DNA from: an uncultured Dokdonia sp.
GTDB taxonomy: Bacteria; Bacteroidota; Bacteroidia; Flavobacteriales; Flavobacteriaceae
Assembly (NCBI RefSeq): GCF_947492815.1
Contig: NZ_CANLOB010000008.1
Coordinates: 62,001-126,000 of the forward strand
Length of the DNA stretch: 64,000 nt
Direction of reading: 5' to 3'
Shown here in pieces: positions 8,876 to 17,281 of the stretch (position 1 is the stretch's first letter; the number at the start of each line of letters is the position of its first letter). The position numbers and the translations under genes are program-made. The notes beneath the pieces are model-generated. The model searched no databases and was not told the DNA's origin. It saw only the letters and a list, made by a program, of their open reading frames with translations.

Positions 8876-9652
8876 ATGAAGAAAAAATTACTGCCTATTT
8901 TTCTATTTATTTCTTTTATCTGTACGCTTATAAGTTTCATTATAACAATAGCATATATGCCTACCAAAACTAATGAAATTGAAACTTCAAAAATAAGAGC
9001 CGAAATAGAAGAACATGTTATTAGTACGCTAGAGGAACATAATAAAGAGCGACAGAATAGTATGAGCTACTACCCGAATGGCATAAAAAAAGATTCAGGT
9101 ATTTATAATGCAAATAAGCAAAAAGTAGGGTATTGGAAGTATTATTATAAAAATGGAACTATTGATCGCGAAGGTTTATACATCGGAAATCAAAAACAAG
9201 GTGTTTGGAAAGAATACACAGATCAAGGTAAATTATCATACGAGATACCTTATGTAAATGATCTTGAAAATGGATTAATGATATCGTATAGTCATGATAC
9301 AATAGATGCACTAATGAATATTAAGGATGGTCTTCGACATGGGTTATTTCAAACCTTTCACGAAAACGGAGCTTTGTTTCAAGAAGTGCAAATGGTTAAT
9401 GGACATGAACATGGAGTATTAAAAAGTTTTCATCCTGATGGCTCATTGAGACAACTTTCTGAATATGATATGGGTAAAGCCATAGGAACCATAAAAGAGT
9501 ATCATCCAAATGGACAGATAGCCAGAATAGGAAGTTATAAAAACGGTGCACAAGACGGCGATTTTAAATATTATAATGAAAATGGAAAGCTTACCGCTAT
9601 TGAGACTTTTGAAAATGATTTTATGAGTAATTATATTGAATATGAAGAATAG
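8876..9652 (+). CDS. MORN-like (YwqK-type) repeat protein with N-terminal membrane anchor
   Basis: The 258-residue protein has an N-terminal hydrophobic segment (residues about 5-28, no obvious cleavage site). After a helical linker come about seven YYxNGxxxxxGxY-type repeats, for example YYPNGIKKDSG, YYKNGTIDREG, FHPDGSLRQLS, YHPNGQIARIG and YYNENGKLTAI. Such MORN-variant proteins are often labelled YwqK antitoxin-like, but no toxin gene is adjacent. It is probably displayed at the envelope and may bind a protein or lipid. It starts 21 bases after GH13. Confidence 0.75.
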   Translation: MKKKLLPIFLFISFICTLISFIITIAYMPTKTNEIETSKIRAEIEEHVISTLEEHNKERQNSMSYYPNGIKKDSGIYNANKQKVGYWKYYYKNGTIDREGLYIGNQKQGVWKEYTDQGKLSYEIPYVNDLENGLMISYSHDTIDALMNIKDGLRHGLFQTFHENGALFQEVQMVNGHEHGVLKSFHPDGSLRQLSEYDMGKAIGTIKEYHPNGQIARIGSYKNGAQDGDFKYYNENGKLTAIETFENDFMSNYIEYEE

Positions 9653-9748
9653 TTTTTTTTATATTAATAATTATTCTAGAACTTCACAAAGCCTTAGTTT
9701 TAGGTATATTTATACTGAAAATTAGTACAAAACAGGAATTGAAGAAGT

Positions 9749-10255
9749 ATGCTAGAAAAAGTAATAGAATATGCTAAAAAAAAGCATAAAGACGTAAATC
9801 AAAAATATGATGATTTTGATTACGACTACCATCTGAATATGGTATATCAAGTAGCTCAAAAATTTATTCATCTCATCCCCAAAGAAGAACAAGAAAATGT
9901 GCTTGCAGCTTGTTGGGTACACGATATTATTGAAGATGCTAGAGAGACCTATAATGATGTAAAAAAGGAAACTAATGAAACTATTGCCGAACTTGCATAC
10001 GCCTTAACCAATGAAAAAGGAAGAACAAGAAAAGAACGCGCAAATGACACCTATTATAAAGGCATAAGAGAAACTAAAAATGCTTCATTTATAAAGATGT
10101 GCGATAGAATAGCTAACGTTCAATACTCAAAAAGTACGGGTTCAAGAATGTTTGAGGTATACCAAAAAGAAAATGAAAACTTCATCTCTAAAATATATGT
10201 CCCTCAATGCGATGAAATGGTGCATCATTTAAATGTCCTTTTGAGTAAAGAATAA
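9749..10255 (+). CDS. HD-domain phosphohydrolase, small alarmone hydrolase-like
   Basis: A compact 168-residue HD protein. The metal-binding set is visible: H28 (YDYHLNMV), H58-D59 in WVHDIIEDA, and D119 in KMCDRIANV. The HDxxED box and the K-x-x-DR-x-x-N box resemble the hydrolase domain of SpoT/MESH1-type (p)ppGpp hydrolases, and the length suits a single-domain enzyme. Catalytic residues are intact. Alarmone hydrolysis is an inference; a general nucleotide phosphohydrolase is the alternative. Confidence 0.72.
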   Translation: MLEKVIEYAKKKHKDVNQKYDDFDYDYHLNMVYQVAQKFIHLIPKEEQENVLAACWVHDIIEDARETYNDVKKETNETIAELAYALTNEKGRTRKERANDTYYKGIRETKNASFIKMCDRIANVQYSKSTGSRMFEVYQKENENFISKIYVPQCDEMVHHLNVLLSKE

Positions 10256-10576
10256 AAGGTATTACATCAAGATTCCGCTGAAAAAGCGAGATTAGCCTTC
10301 CTGCCGTCAACAGAGGCAGATTCAATTATGTGTTTTGTATGCATCTTACAGAGTTTACAAAATAGTGTTTCACTCATTAAAATTATACGAATATCTGTTT
10401 TAATTAAAACTACGCAAATACATTGCGTAACGTCATTTTACTTTTGAACTGTAATTAAAACTCTGGCAAAAGAAGTTCCTATATTCTTTTGGTGAAATTA
10501 CTTCTCGCCGAGTCTTTACTTACTTATCAATACCATTAAAGAATGCTTTCTTTATTTGTTCAAAAAAAGTAATACC
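10256..10576. other. Intergenic stretch with a dispersed repeat
   Basis: About 320 bases without a gene. Bases 10338-10375 closely match 41382-41418 in the same orientation, and a weaker match (GCGAGATTAG to GCGGGATTAG) lies upstream of each. The rest probably holds the promoter of the next gene, but no clear -7 element is seen. Confidence 0.5.
10338..10375 (+). repeat. Dispersed repeat, copy A
   Basis: It begins TATGCATCTTACAGA and ends near TTTCACT. About 9 in 10 bases match the copy at 41382-41418. Both copies follow a stop codon and precede another gene by roughly 90-200 bases. Confidence 0.55.
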
Positions 10577-12340
10577 ATGAAGACATTAAAATTATTTAAC
10601 GCAGTATTAGCAAAAGATTCTAATGATCAACCTTTTGTTGCAAAAGAAGGATACATTATTGAATCGGGCGCTTTATGGGCAAAGAATAAAATTATTCGTT
10701 TTTATAAAAATGAAAAACTAGACGGTTTTGGCCTCAATAAAACCTTTCATAAATCATGGAAAACAGTTCTTACAAACACAAGAAAAGAACTGTGGATGGA
10801 ACAGATTAAACACTACGTTTCAACCTATGGAAGCAACTTTCAGGATGTCATGTATATTCCAAATGAAATAATCGATATTCCTGATACAAAACTAGCATTC
10901 AAAGTCATTAAAGGCTATTCAAATAAGGAAATGACTGAAAAATGCCTGTATTTATTACAATCTGGTATCGCATTAAAAGAAGATACTATAGATGAAGTGT
11001 TAACTATTTTAGTTGATGAGCTCTCTTATCATTTTACAGGTGATGAAAATATCAATAACAAAGAAGCAATTGTAAAAATTGCAGATTTATATGGTGTTTT
11101 ACCAAAAAACAACATCGCTTTTTTAAGGTATATTATTTATAAAGCAACTGGCGAGTCATTATTAATTAAAAGCAAAGATACTGTCGAAACTATTATTGCG
11201 TCAAATTACAATCCTACTGAGCAGTTTGCCGAATTCGGATTAGAAAAATTAGCAGAAATTTTTAATCGATTTAAACCATTATTTCTTGCTTTTAAAGCAA
11301 AGTGTCCTAAAATAATCAATAAGATTTCAAAACTATCTAAGACACATCACAAACCTCTAATAACAAATCCATTAAATCTTGTAACGAGTGTATTACTTTT
11401 AGAAGAGGATACACATTGGTTAGATAATGCTACTCCTTTTGCTTTGTTTAAAGCACTTTCAGCTTGTTATACAAGGATGAATGGTCAACACGCATTTGCA
11501 TACAGAATAAGAAATGGGAAATCCTTTATAAAAAACAATAATGTATCTGGAGTTATCTGGCCTAATTATTATTTTATAATAGCCTATTTAAAAAACAAGT
11601 TTGATTTTTCTGGAAAAAAATTCTTTTTCCCTGCAGGTGTTGAATATGCACTCCCAACTTCTGAAAAAATGTATGTGGGAAACATACCTACAGGTAGTAA
11701 ATTCTTTGCAGATTCTTTAGCTGTAGGTATTTATTGGGAAAATCAATGGGGAGCTCATGATATAGATGTATCTGGCTTACATATAGGAGGAAAAATTGGA
11801 TGGAATGCAAGCTATAAAAAAGGAAAAGGAGAACTTATCTATTCTGGAGATATTACTGACGCACCTAATGGTGCCGTAGAATATATATATGCTCAAAAAG
11901 GGTTAAAAGAACCTACTTTAATTAATAGTAATGTATATGATGGTTCTAGTAACTGTGAATATAAAATGATCATTGGAAAAGGAGATAACATAGATTATGA
12001 ATATATGATCAACCCTAATAATCTATTTTTAGAAACAAAATGTCAATCTGTGCAAAAACAAACTATTTTAGGGATACTTATTCCTGAAAAAGACAAACAG
12101 TGTTTTGTTGTCTTAAATGTGGGAGCAGGAGAAACGAGAGTTTCTGGAAATTCGCTATTATCCCATACCGCTACAAAAGCTTTATATCAACAATGGCGTA
12201 ACTCCATTTCTTTAAAAGATATTATTATTGAGTTAGGAGGAAAAATAGTTATGAATCCTAAACATGCTATGTATGATTTTTCATTAGATAAGCTACAAAG
12301 AGATAGTTTTACTAAGGTTTTTAAACCTGTCCAGAAATAA
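10577..12340 (+). CDS. Unknown large protein with TerD-like C-terminal segment
   Basis: The ATG at 10577 gives 587 residues with no signal peptide. Residues 1-110 form a basic module (FHKSWKTV, QIKHYVSTYG). A helical middle section of about 200 residues follows. Residues about 370-440 (DIDVSG, then YSGDITDAPNGAVEYIYA) resemble the beta-sandwich of TerD-family stress proteins, which carry D-x-D/S and hSGDxT motifs. The C-terminal 150 residues continue beta-rich. The gene forms a tight pair with the next one (8-base gap). I do not know a function; a stress or mobile-element defence role is possible but unproven. Confidence 0.65.
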   Translation: MKTLKLFNAVLAKDSNDQPFVAKEGYIIESGALWAKNKIIRFYKNEKLDGFGLNKTFHKSWKTVLTNTRKELWMEQIKHYVSTYGSNFQDVMYIPNEIIDIPDTKLAFKVIKGYSNKEMTEKCLYLLQSGIALKEDTIDEVLTILVDELSYHFTGDENINNKEAIVKIADLYGVLPKNNIAFLRYIIYKATGESLLIKSKDTVETIIASNYNPTEQFAEFGLEKLAEIFNRFKPLFLAFKAKCPKIINKISKLSKTHHKPLITNPLNLVTSVLLLEEDTHWLDNATPFALFKALSACYTRMNGQHAFAYRIRNGKSFIKNNNVSGVIWPNYYFIIAYLKNKFDFSGKKFFFPAGVEYALPTSEKMYVGNIPTGSKFFADSLAVGIYWENQWGAHDIDVSGLHIGGKIGWNASYKKGKGELIYSGDITDAPNGAVEYIYAQKGLKEPTLINSNVYDGSSNCEYKMIIGKGDNIDYEYMINPNNLFLETKCQSVQKQTILGILIPEKDKQCFVVLNVGAGETRVSGNSLLSHTATKALYQQWRNSISLKDIIIELGGKIVMNPKHAMYDFSLDKLQRDSFTKVFKPVQK

Positions 12341-12348
12341 TAAAACTT

Positions 12349-12768
12349 ATGAGAATCATATTAGAAAACGATATTGAAGTAAGTATCCGAGAGTTACATC
12401 AATGGGGAACATACAATGGTCTTCTAGAAGGACTCCCTACCGATGCATCTAATAAACGTACTATTGAAAGAGTCATCAAAAGAGCACAAGAAATGTGCTA
12501 TGTAAATGATTATTATTTAATTGAGCCTAAGCAAACTCCCATAAAAATTAACAGACCCTATCCATTTGGTACACCCATGAGTTTGCCTTCTATGGTATGT
12601 GTTGCAGAGTTATGGCATCATCAACCTGCAAGAAATGAAGATATGCATGCATCTTCATTATTAGTAATTTGGTTTCAAGAAACATATTGCTTTCCAATAG
12701 AAGATGATATTCTTGAAAAAATCAAAACAATAGATTGGGGTAAACATGCCTATGATTTTGAGTATTAA
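12349..12768 (+). CDS. Unknown protein, partner of the TerD-like gene
   Basis: A 139-residue soluble protein of unrecognised family, starting 8 bases after the preceding gene and so very likely cotranslated with it. The N terminus has a WGTYNGLLEGLP motif followed by a helix rich in basic residues. The second half (PYPFGTPMSLPSMVCVAELW) is Pro-rich and hydrophobic. The tight spacing suggests a functional pair. Confidence 0.65.
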   Translation: MRIILENDIEVSIRELHQWGTYNGLLEGLPTDASNKRTIERVIKRAQEMCYVNDYYLIEPKQTPIKINRPYPFGTPMSLPSMVCVAELWHHQPARNEDMHASSLLVIWFQETYCFPIEDDILEKIKTIDWGKHAYDFEY

Positions 12769-12776
12769 AAAAGTAC

Positions 12777-15179
12777 TTATTTTTTTATCACTTTAAACGT
12801 TTGTACTTTTCCTCCTGATTGAACTCTTAAAAAATAGAGTCCATTAGTAAAAGCCTTTAGTGAAATTGATGCATTTTCTGTTATTTTTTGATCTATTATT
12901 AATTGTTGCCCCGTAACATTATACAAACTATATGTACTATTGCTTACAGCATTTGTCACTGTAATTATATCACTAGTTGGATTTGGAAAAATTTCTATAT
13001 CCGCTTTCGCGAAAGCGGACTCAACCCCCAATACACTTTCATCTTCATAATACATAAACCCATTACCTGCGTATCCTACATAAAGTACTCCTGGGATAAA
13101 AGGATTGGCTTCAAAAACTTTTGCACGGTCATAAATTCCTAAAGGATATGTTCCTATTTGTGTCCAATTATCCCCTTGATTTATACTTTTAAATATTCCG
13201 TATACACCATCGGCTTCTCCTTGAATAAAAATAGTAGGATACGTGGCATTGGGTTCTGGAGCCCCAATAGCTACATTCAACACCTTATCTGTATTAGAAA
13301 GAGTTGTCCATGTTTCTCCTCCATCTGTAGACCGTTTTAATCCTTCAATTAACTCTACACTTTGTTCTATACCATTGGCAAAAAACAAATGTCCTTCAAA
13401 ATCAGGTACACTTTCTAGTTTGCCATTAAAAGCAAAGGCACTGTCAAGTCCAACTTCTGTAGTCCAAGTGGCGCCACCGTCTATTGTTTTATGAATAAAT
13501 CCATTTCCAAAATCATAGAGGTAAAACGTATTAGGCGCTACACGATCGGCAGTTAAAGCTAGCCTAGAAAAAAAGAAACCACTCAAGCAACAGGTGTCTG
13601 AAGCACCAGGTATAGAAGCTTGATTCCAAGTCTGCCCTTTATCTAAAGTAAAATAAGGCAATTTATTATCTGCTGGTAACCAAACAATATTATTGATATC
13701 TGTAGCACTCACTGATATAAAACCAAATAATTGCGTATCACCTTCAGGAAGTGATGCAAATTTTGTCCATGTTTCACCTCCATCTTCTGAGTACCCAGAA
13801 TATTGCGTACCGTCATCAAAACAGCAGAAGCGATGATCGTCTACTACAGATACTACAAAATTAGGATTATTGATATTACGATCTAAAGACCAAGCAGAAT
13901 TAAACCTATTAATAGGCCCATAGGTCTCAGGGTAAGCATCTAGATCATTGTGTTTAAATATAGGCCTATCCCAATGTACCGTCACTACAGAACCATCGGT
14001 AAGGCCTATAATATCATTAGAGACTAAATGTTCTTGATCTTTAGAGGTCTCTACCCATGTAATATCAGAATCATCTAGACCTGTAGAAGTCCATGTTCCT
14101 ACGCCATCACTTATCCATAATTTATCTTCTATAACAGGGTCAAATACAATTTCCCCTAAAGAAAAGAAATCTCCATCATACCATTCCATCCAAGGGATGT
14201 TTGGAGCAACTCTAGTTTTGGTTTTAAATTCCCATGTGGGTGTGTTTTCTGTAAGATTTGCTGTCTGATATGTATCTGTAAAACCATTCCCAAACACTAA
14301 GGCTCTATCTACATTAAAAGGATCTAAAGCTATATTTAAAAACTCATCGGTTCCACTTGGAAAAACAGTACGCCAAATAGCCCCATCATAAGCCATAGCT
14401 CCAATACTATTAAAATTTCCGTCATAACCTACAATATATAAGACACCAGTATTTGAAATTTCTGTATCTAGAAAAACAGGATTTGTAATACCGCTATTTG
14501 TGGCTTCCCAAGTAACACCCGCATCTATAGACACATATACATCTTCCCCATCTACACTAGCATATAGTGTATTTGTCCTCCCATTAGTACTACCACTCGT
14601 AATATCAAATTTAATCTCACGTACGCCTCTATCTACTGTCCCAGAAGGAACAGTGGTAACTGTATTCCAAGAAGTACCGCCATCAAAAGTAACCCACATC
14701 CCATCATTAATACTTCCAAAATATACAACCTCTTCATTTATAGGATCTACAGAAAGACGCTCTCCTGAAAGTTTAGATTCATCATTGTTGGGAAAGTTTT
14801 GAATAGATGGAAAATTAGTTTTTTCCCAAGTATCTCCACTATTTTCTGATTTAAAAATACCATCTTCAAAAGCCATATAAGCAATCGCAGCATTACTGTC
14901 TGCCCCTACAATACTTAAAACCCCATCATACTTTTGCACATCAATTTCTGATGGAGGCATTGAATTTGTAGTAACTAATTGAATCCACGCATCTGATGGC
15001 GCATCATAACGATAAGCTCCTCCAACATCAGATCTTGAATAAATAGGACTTCCATTGGGATGTACATACAAGCCTGTCATCCATCCACCAGCTCCAGTTT
15101 TGAGAGGTTTCCATAATTCATTTTGAGCAGCAACTGTTACAGTTCCTATAAGAACTAAGAGTAGGATGAACTTTTTCAT
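12777..15179 (-). CDS. GH74 xyloglucanase-like protein with T9SS sorting domain
   Basis: An 800-residue protein with a signal peptide (cleavage after AA near residue 18). It consists of BNR/sortilin-like propeller repeats (STDGGETW, SINQGDNWTQIG), as in the two seven-bladed propellers of GH74. The first catalytic Asp lies in the hallmark RSDVGGAYRYD (D51). The last 80 residues are a type A T9SS sorting domain (IFPNPTSDI ... FKVIKK). Endo-xyloglucanase activity is the usual GH74 role. The palindrome at 13002-13017 is translated as AFAKA exactly at the junction between the propeller and the sorting domain. Confidence 0.88.
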   Translation of the reverse strand: MKKFILLLVLIGTVTVAAQNELWKPLKTGAGGWMTGLYVHPNGSPIYSRSDVGGAYRYDAPSDAWIQLVTTNSMPPSEIDVQKYDGVLSIVGADSNAAIAYMAFEDGIFKSENSGDTWEKTNFPSIQNFPNNDESKLSGERLSVDPINEEVVYFGSINDGMWVTFDGGTSWNTVTTVPSGTVDRGVREIKFDITSGSTNGRTNTLYASVDGEDVYVSIDAGVTWEATNSGITNPVFLDTEISNTGVLYIVGYDGNFNSIGAMAYDGAIWRTVFPSGTDEFLNIALDPFNVDRALVFGNGFTDTYQTANLTENTPTWEFKTKTRVAPNIPWMEWYDGDFFSLGEIVFDPVIEDKLWISDGVGTWTSTGLDDSDITWVETSKDQEHLVSNDIIGLTDGSVVTVHWDRPIFKHNDLDAYPETYGPINRFNSAWSLDRNINNPNFVVSVVDDHRFCCFDDGTQYSGYSEDGGETWTKFASLPEGDTQLFGFISVSATDINNIVWLPADNKLPYFTLDKGQTWNQASIPGASDTCCLSGFFFSRLALTADRVAPNTFYLYDFGNGFIHKTIDGGATWTTEVGLDSAFAFNGKLESVPDFEGHLFFANGIEQSVELIEGLKRSTDGGETWTTLSNTDKVLNVAIGAPEPNATYPTIFIQGEADGVYGIFKSINQGDNWTQIGTYPLGIYDRAKVFEANPFIPGVLYVGYAGNGFMYYEDESVLGVESAFAKADIEIFPNPTSDIITVTNAVSNSTYSLYNVTGQQLIIDQKITENASISLKAFTNGLYFLRVQSGGKVQTFKVIKK
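13002..13017. repeat. Palindromic repeat, full copy inside the GH74 gene
   Basis: Exact CGCTTTCGCGAAAGCG flanked by paired C and G. It encodes AFAKA in the linker before the T9SS domain. Confidence 0.95.
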
Positions 15180-15494
15180 AAGTAGCTAGTTTTCCTTAAG
15201 TTAAAAACTAAAGTATCATCCTCAAAAAAATTAACAGTCTTGTTTAAACTTACATATCTTCAATAATTAAAAACAAAAAACAATTCAAAAAACTAAAAGT
15301 CAAATGATTAAAATAAAATCTGCTTCTATTTTATGTTTTTAAAAAAATAAAAAGGTTAAACACAGTAATCATACATCAATACTTCTCACAAGAAAGAAAA
15401 TTGACATGATAATTATCTAAAATGACCAATGAATAGCTGTTAAAAAGCAAAGAAAACCCCTTGTGATTTCGTATCTTTATTGCAAACAACTTTA
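15180..15494. other. Divergent promoter region
   Basis: About 315 very AT-rich bases between the divergent GH74 and NADH dehydrogenase genes, so both promoters should lie here. A TATCTTTA -7-like element lies about 16-24 bases upstream of the dehydrogenase ATG. No long repeat or gene is seen. Confidence 0.5.
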
Positions 15495-16775
15495 ATGAAT
15501 ATTCCCACTATCGATTTACCTCGAATCGTTGTTATCGGGGCAGGATTTGCAGGGCTTCAAGTTGCAAAAAAGATAGATACAAATCACTATCAACTTGTGC
15601 TCATTGACAAAAACAATTATCATACATTTCAACCTTTATTATATCAAGTTTCTTCGGCAGGATTAGAACCAGATTCTATTGCCTATCCTATTCGGAAAAT
15701 CTTACATAAAAAGAAAAACACATTTTATAGACTCACCAATGTTGAACACATTGATACAGAAAAATCGACAATACAAACATCTATTGGCGATCTTATTTAT
15801 GATAAGCTAGTTATTGCTACAGGAGCCACCAATAATTTTTTTGGAAATGACAATATCGCATTGCACTCACTTCCTATGAAGTCTTTGACCGATGCACTTA
15901 ATTTACGCTCTAAAATCTTAGGTAATTTTGAGAAAGCATTAAATACCACAGATCTGGAGCGACGTGAAGAATTAATGAACTTTGTGATTGTTGGAGCAGG
16001 TCCTACAGGAGTTGAACTTGCAGGAGCTCTTGCTGAGTTAAAAAATAAAATTCTTCCAAATGATTTTCCAGACCTTGATTTACGCATCATGAAAATCCAT
16101 TTGATAGAGGCTGCAGATCGGGTATTAGCTCCTATGCAAGAGCGCTCTTCTGAAAAAGCGTTTACAGCGCTTAGAAAATTAGGCGTGCATATTTGGACAC
16201 AAACTTTTGTCACCGATTATAAAGACAATGTAGTTTCTACAAATGGAGATCAATCCTTTAGAACCGATACACTAATCTGGGCTGCTGGCGTAAAAGGTGA
16301 TTTTCCCGAAGGTTTACATATAGCAGAGATAGGAAGAGGACACCGTATTATAACAGATGATTTCTGTATAGCAAAAGGTGTAGATAATGTATACATACTC
16401 GGAGATGCGGGATTGATACAATCTGAACGATACCCACAAGGACTTCCTATGCTAGCTTCTGTAGCGATGCAACAAGGAGCCTATCTTGCAAAAGCTTTTA
16501 ACCGCTTAGCGCGAAATAAAAAAACACTTCCTTTTATCTATAATGACAAAGGATCTATGGCTACCATAGGACGTAACAAAGCCGTTGTTGAAGTCAAAAA
16601 ATTTAAATTTCAAGGCTTTTTCGCCTGGCTTGTTTGGATGTTTGTACACCTTATGCTATTAGTTGGCTTTAGAAACCGTGTCATTGTGTTTGTTAATTGG
16701 ATGTGGAATTATTTTAGATATAATAATGGTTTGCGATTGATTGTAAGGCCTTATAAACGCCCTACTATAACATAA
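15495..16775 (+). CDS. ndh: Type II NADH:quinone oxidoreductase (NDH-2)
   Basis: A 426-residue FAD protein of the NDH-2 family. The FAD-binding GxGxxG is at the N terminus (VVIGAGFAGLQVAKKID), and the NADH-binding one in the middle (VIVGAGPTGVELAGALAEL). A late FAD contact motif, NVYILGDAG, is present. The C-terminal 60 residues are hydrophobic and amphipathic (FAWLVWMFVHLMLLVGF), typical of the membrane-anchoring tail. It passes electrons from NADH to quinone without pumping protons. The ATG at 15495 is preferred over an upstream TTG. It is a single gene ended by a strong terminator. Confidence 0.93.
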   Translation: MNIPTIDLPRIVVIGAGFAGLQVAKKIDTNHYQLVLIDKNNYHTFQPLLYQVSSAGLEPDSIAYPIRKILHKKKNTFYRLTNVEHIDTEKSTIQTSIGDLIYDKLVIATGATNNFFGNDNIALHSLPMKSLTDALNLRSKILGNFEKALNTTDLERREELMNFVIVGAGPTGVELAGALAELKNKILPNDFPDLDLRIMKIHLIEAADRVLAPMQERSSEKAFTALRKLGVHIWTQTFVTDYKDNVVSTNGDQSFRTDTLIWAAGVKGDFPEGLHIAEIGRGHRIITDDFCIAKGVDNVYILGDAGLIQSERYPQGLPMLASVAMQQGAYLAKAFNRLARNKKTLPFIYNDKGSMATIGRNKAVVEVKKFKFQGFFAWLVWMFVHLMLLVGFRNRVIVFVNWMWNYFRYNNGLRLIVRPYKRPTIT

Positions 16776-16806
16776 GAATTCCAAAACGATTTAACAACTA
16801 CATATG

Positions 16807-16846
16807 AAAATGTACAACTACCATATTTTTGATAGTTGTACATTTT
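16807..16846 (+). terminator. Rho-independent terminator of ndh
   Basis: A perfect 14-bp stem (16807-16820 with 16833-16846) around a 12-base loop. Its 3' arm ends in a T tract. Confidence 0.8.
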
Positions 16847-16923
16847 CCATCAACTACTTATGCAAAATAGAAACTTGTCAATTATACACTTTTTACAAGT
16901 ATAAATTCTAAATATCCTGTATA

Positions 16924-16939
16924 CGCTTTCGCGAAAGCG
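16924..16939. repeat. Palindromic repeat, full copy (intergenic)
   Basis: Exact 16-base core with three further paired bases on each side, giving a perfect 22-bp palindrome at 16921-16942. Confidence 0.95.
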
Positions 16940-17281
16940 TATAAAAGCAGTCTATACTCCTTACCCGAAAGGGGCAAACACCCCTAAACAACTACATATC
17001 AATAAAATAAATTTGTCACTGTAATAAAACACATCATTTACAGAGGTTTTTTGGCATATCACAAGCTCAGACAAGTGTTTTAAGGAAAGTCTATCAGCTA
17101 TTTAAATGTAAATCAGTAATATAACTACTGAAACTACTGATTCTACCCCTAAAAAACCATGTGTTTAAGTGTAAGCTGATGCATCTTTAACATAAGTATT
17201 ATGGCAAAAAAACCAAAATAATTAGTTGTCAATAATACAAAAACAAGGGGAAATAATTTATTAACTAAAATCAAAAAAAGA

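Larger units (their letters stand above)
16776..17281. other. Long intergenic region before the haloperoxidase gene
   Basis: About 500 bases without a gene. It holds the NDH-2 terminator and a full palindrome at 16924-16939 with the longest arms in the window. The rest is the presumed leader and promoter region of the haloperoxidase gene, in which I see no clear -7 box. Confidence 0.6.

Noticed and set aside
8876..9652. MORN-type gene as the antitoxin of a toxin-antitoxin pair
   Set aside because: No toxin gene is adjacent and the protein has an N-terminal membrane anchor. The label reflects family naming only.
14500..14802. Plus-strand ORF opposite the GH74 gene
   Set aside because: It lies wholly within the GH74 gene on the other strand, has low-complexity Ser/Pro/Thr content and no motif.
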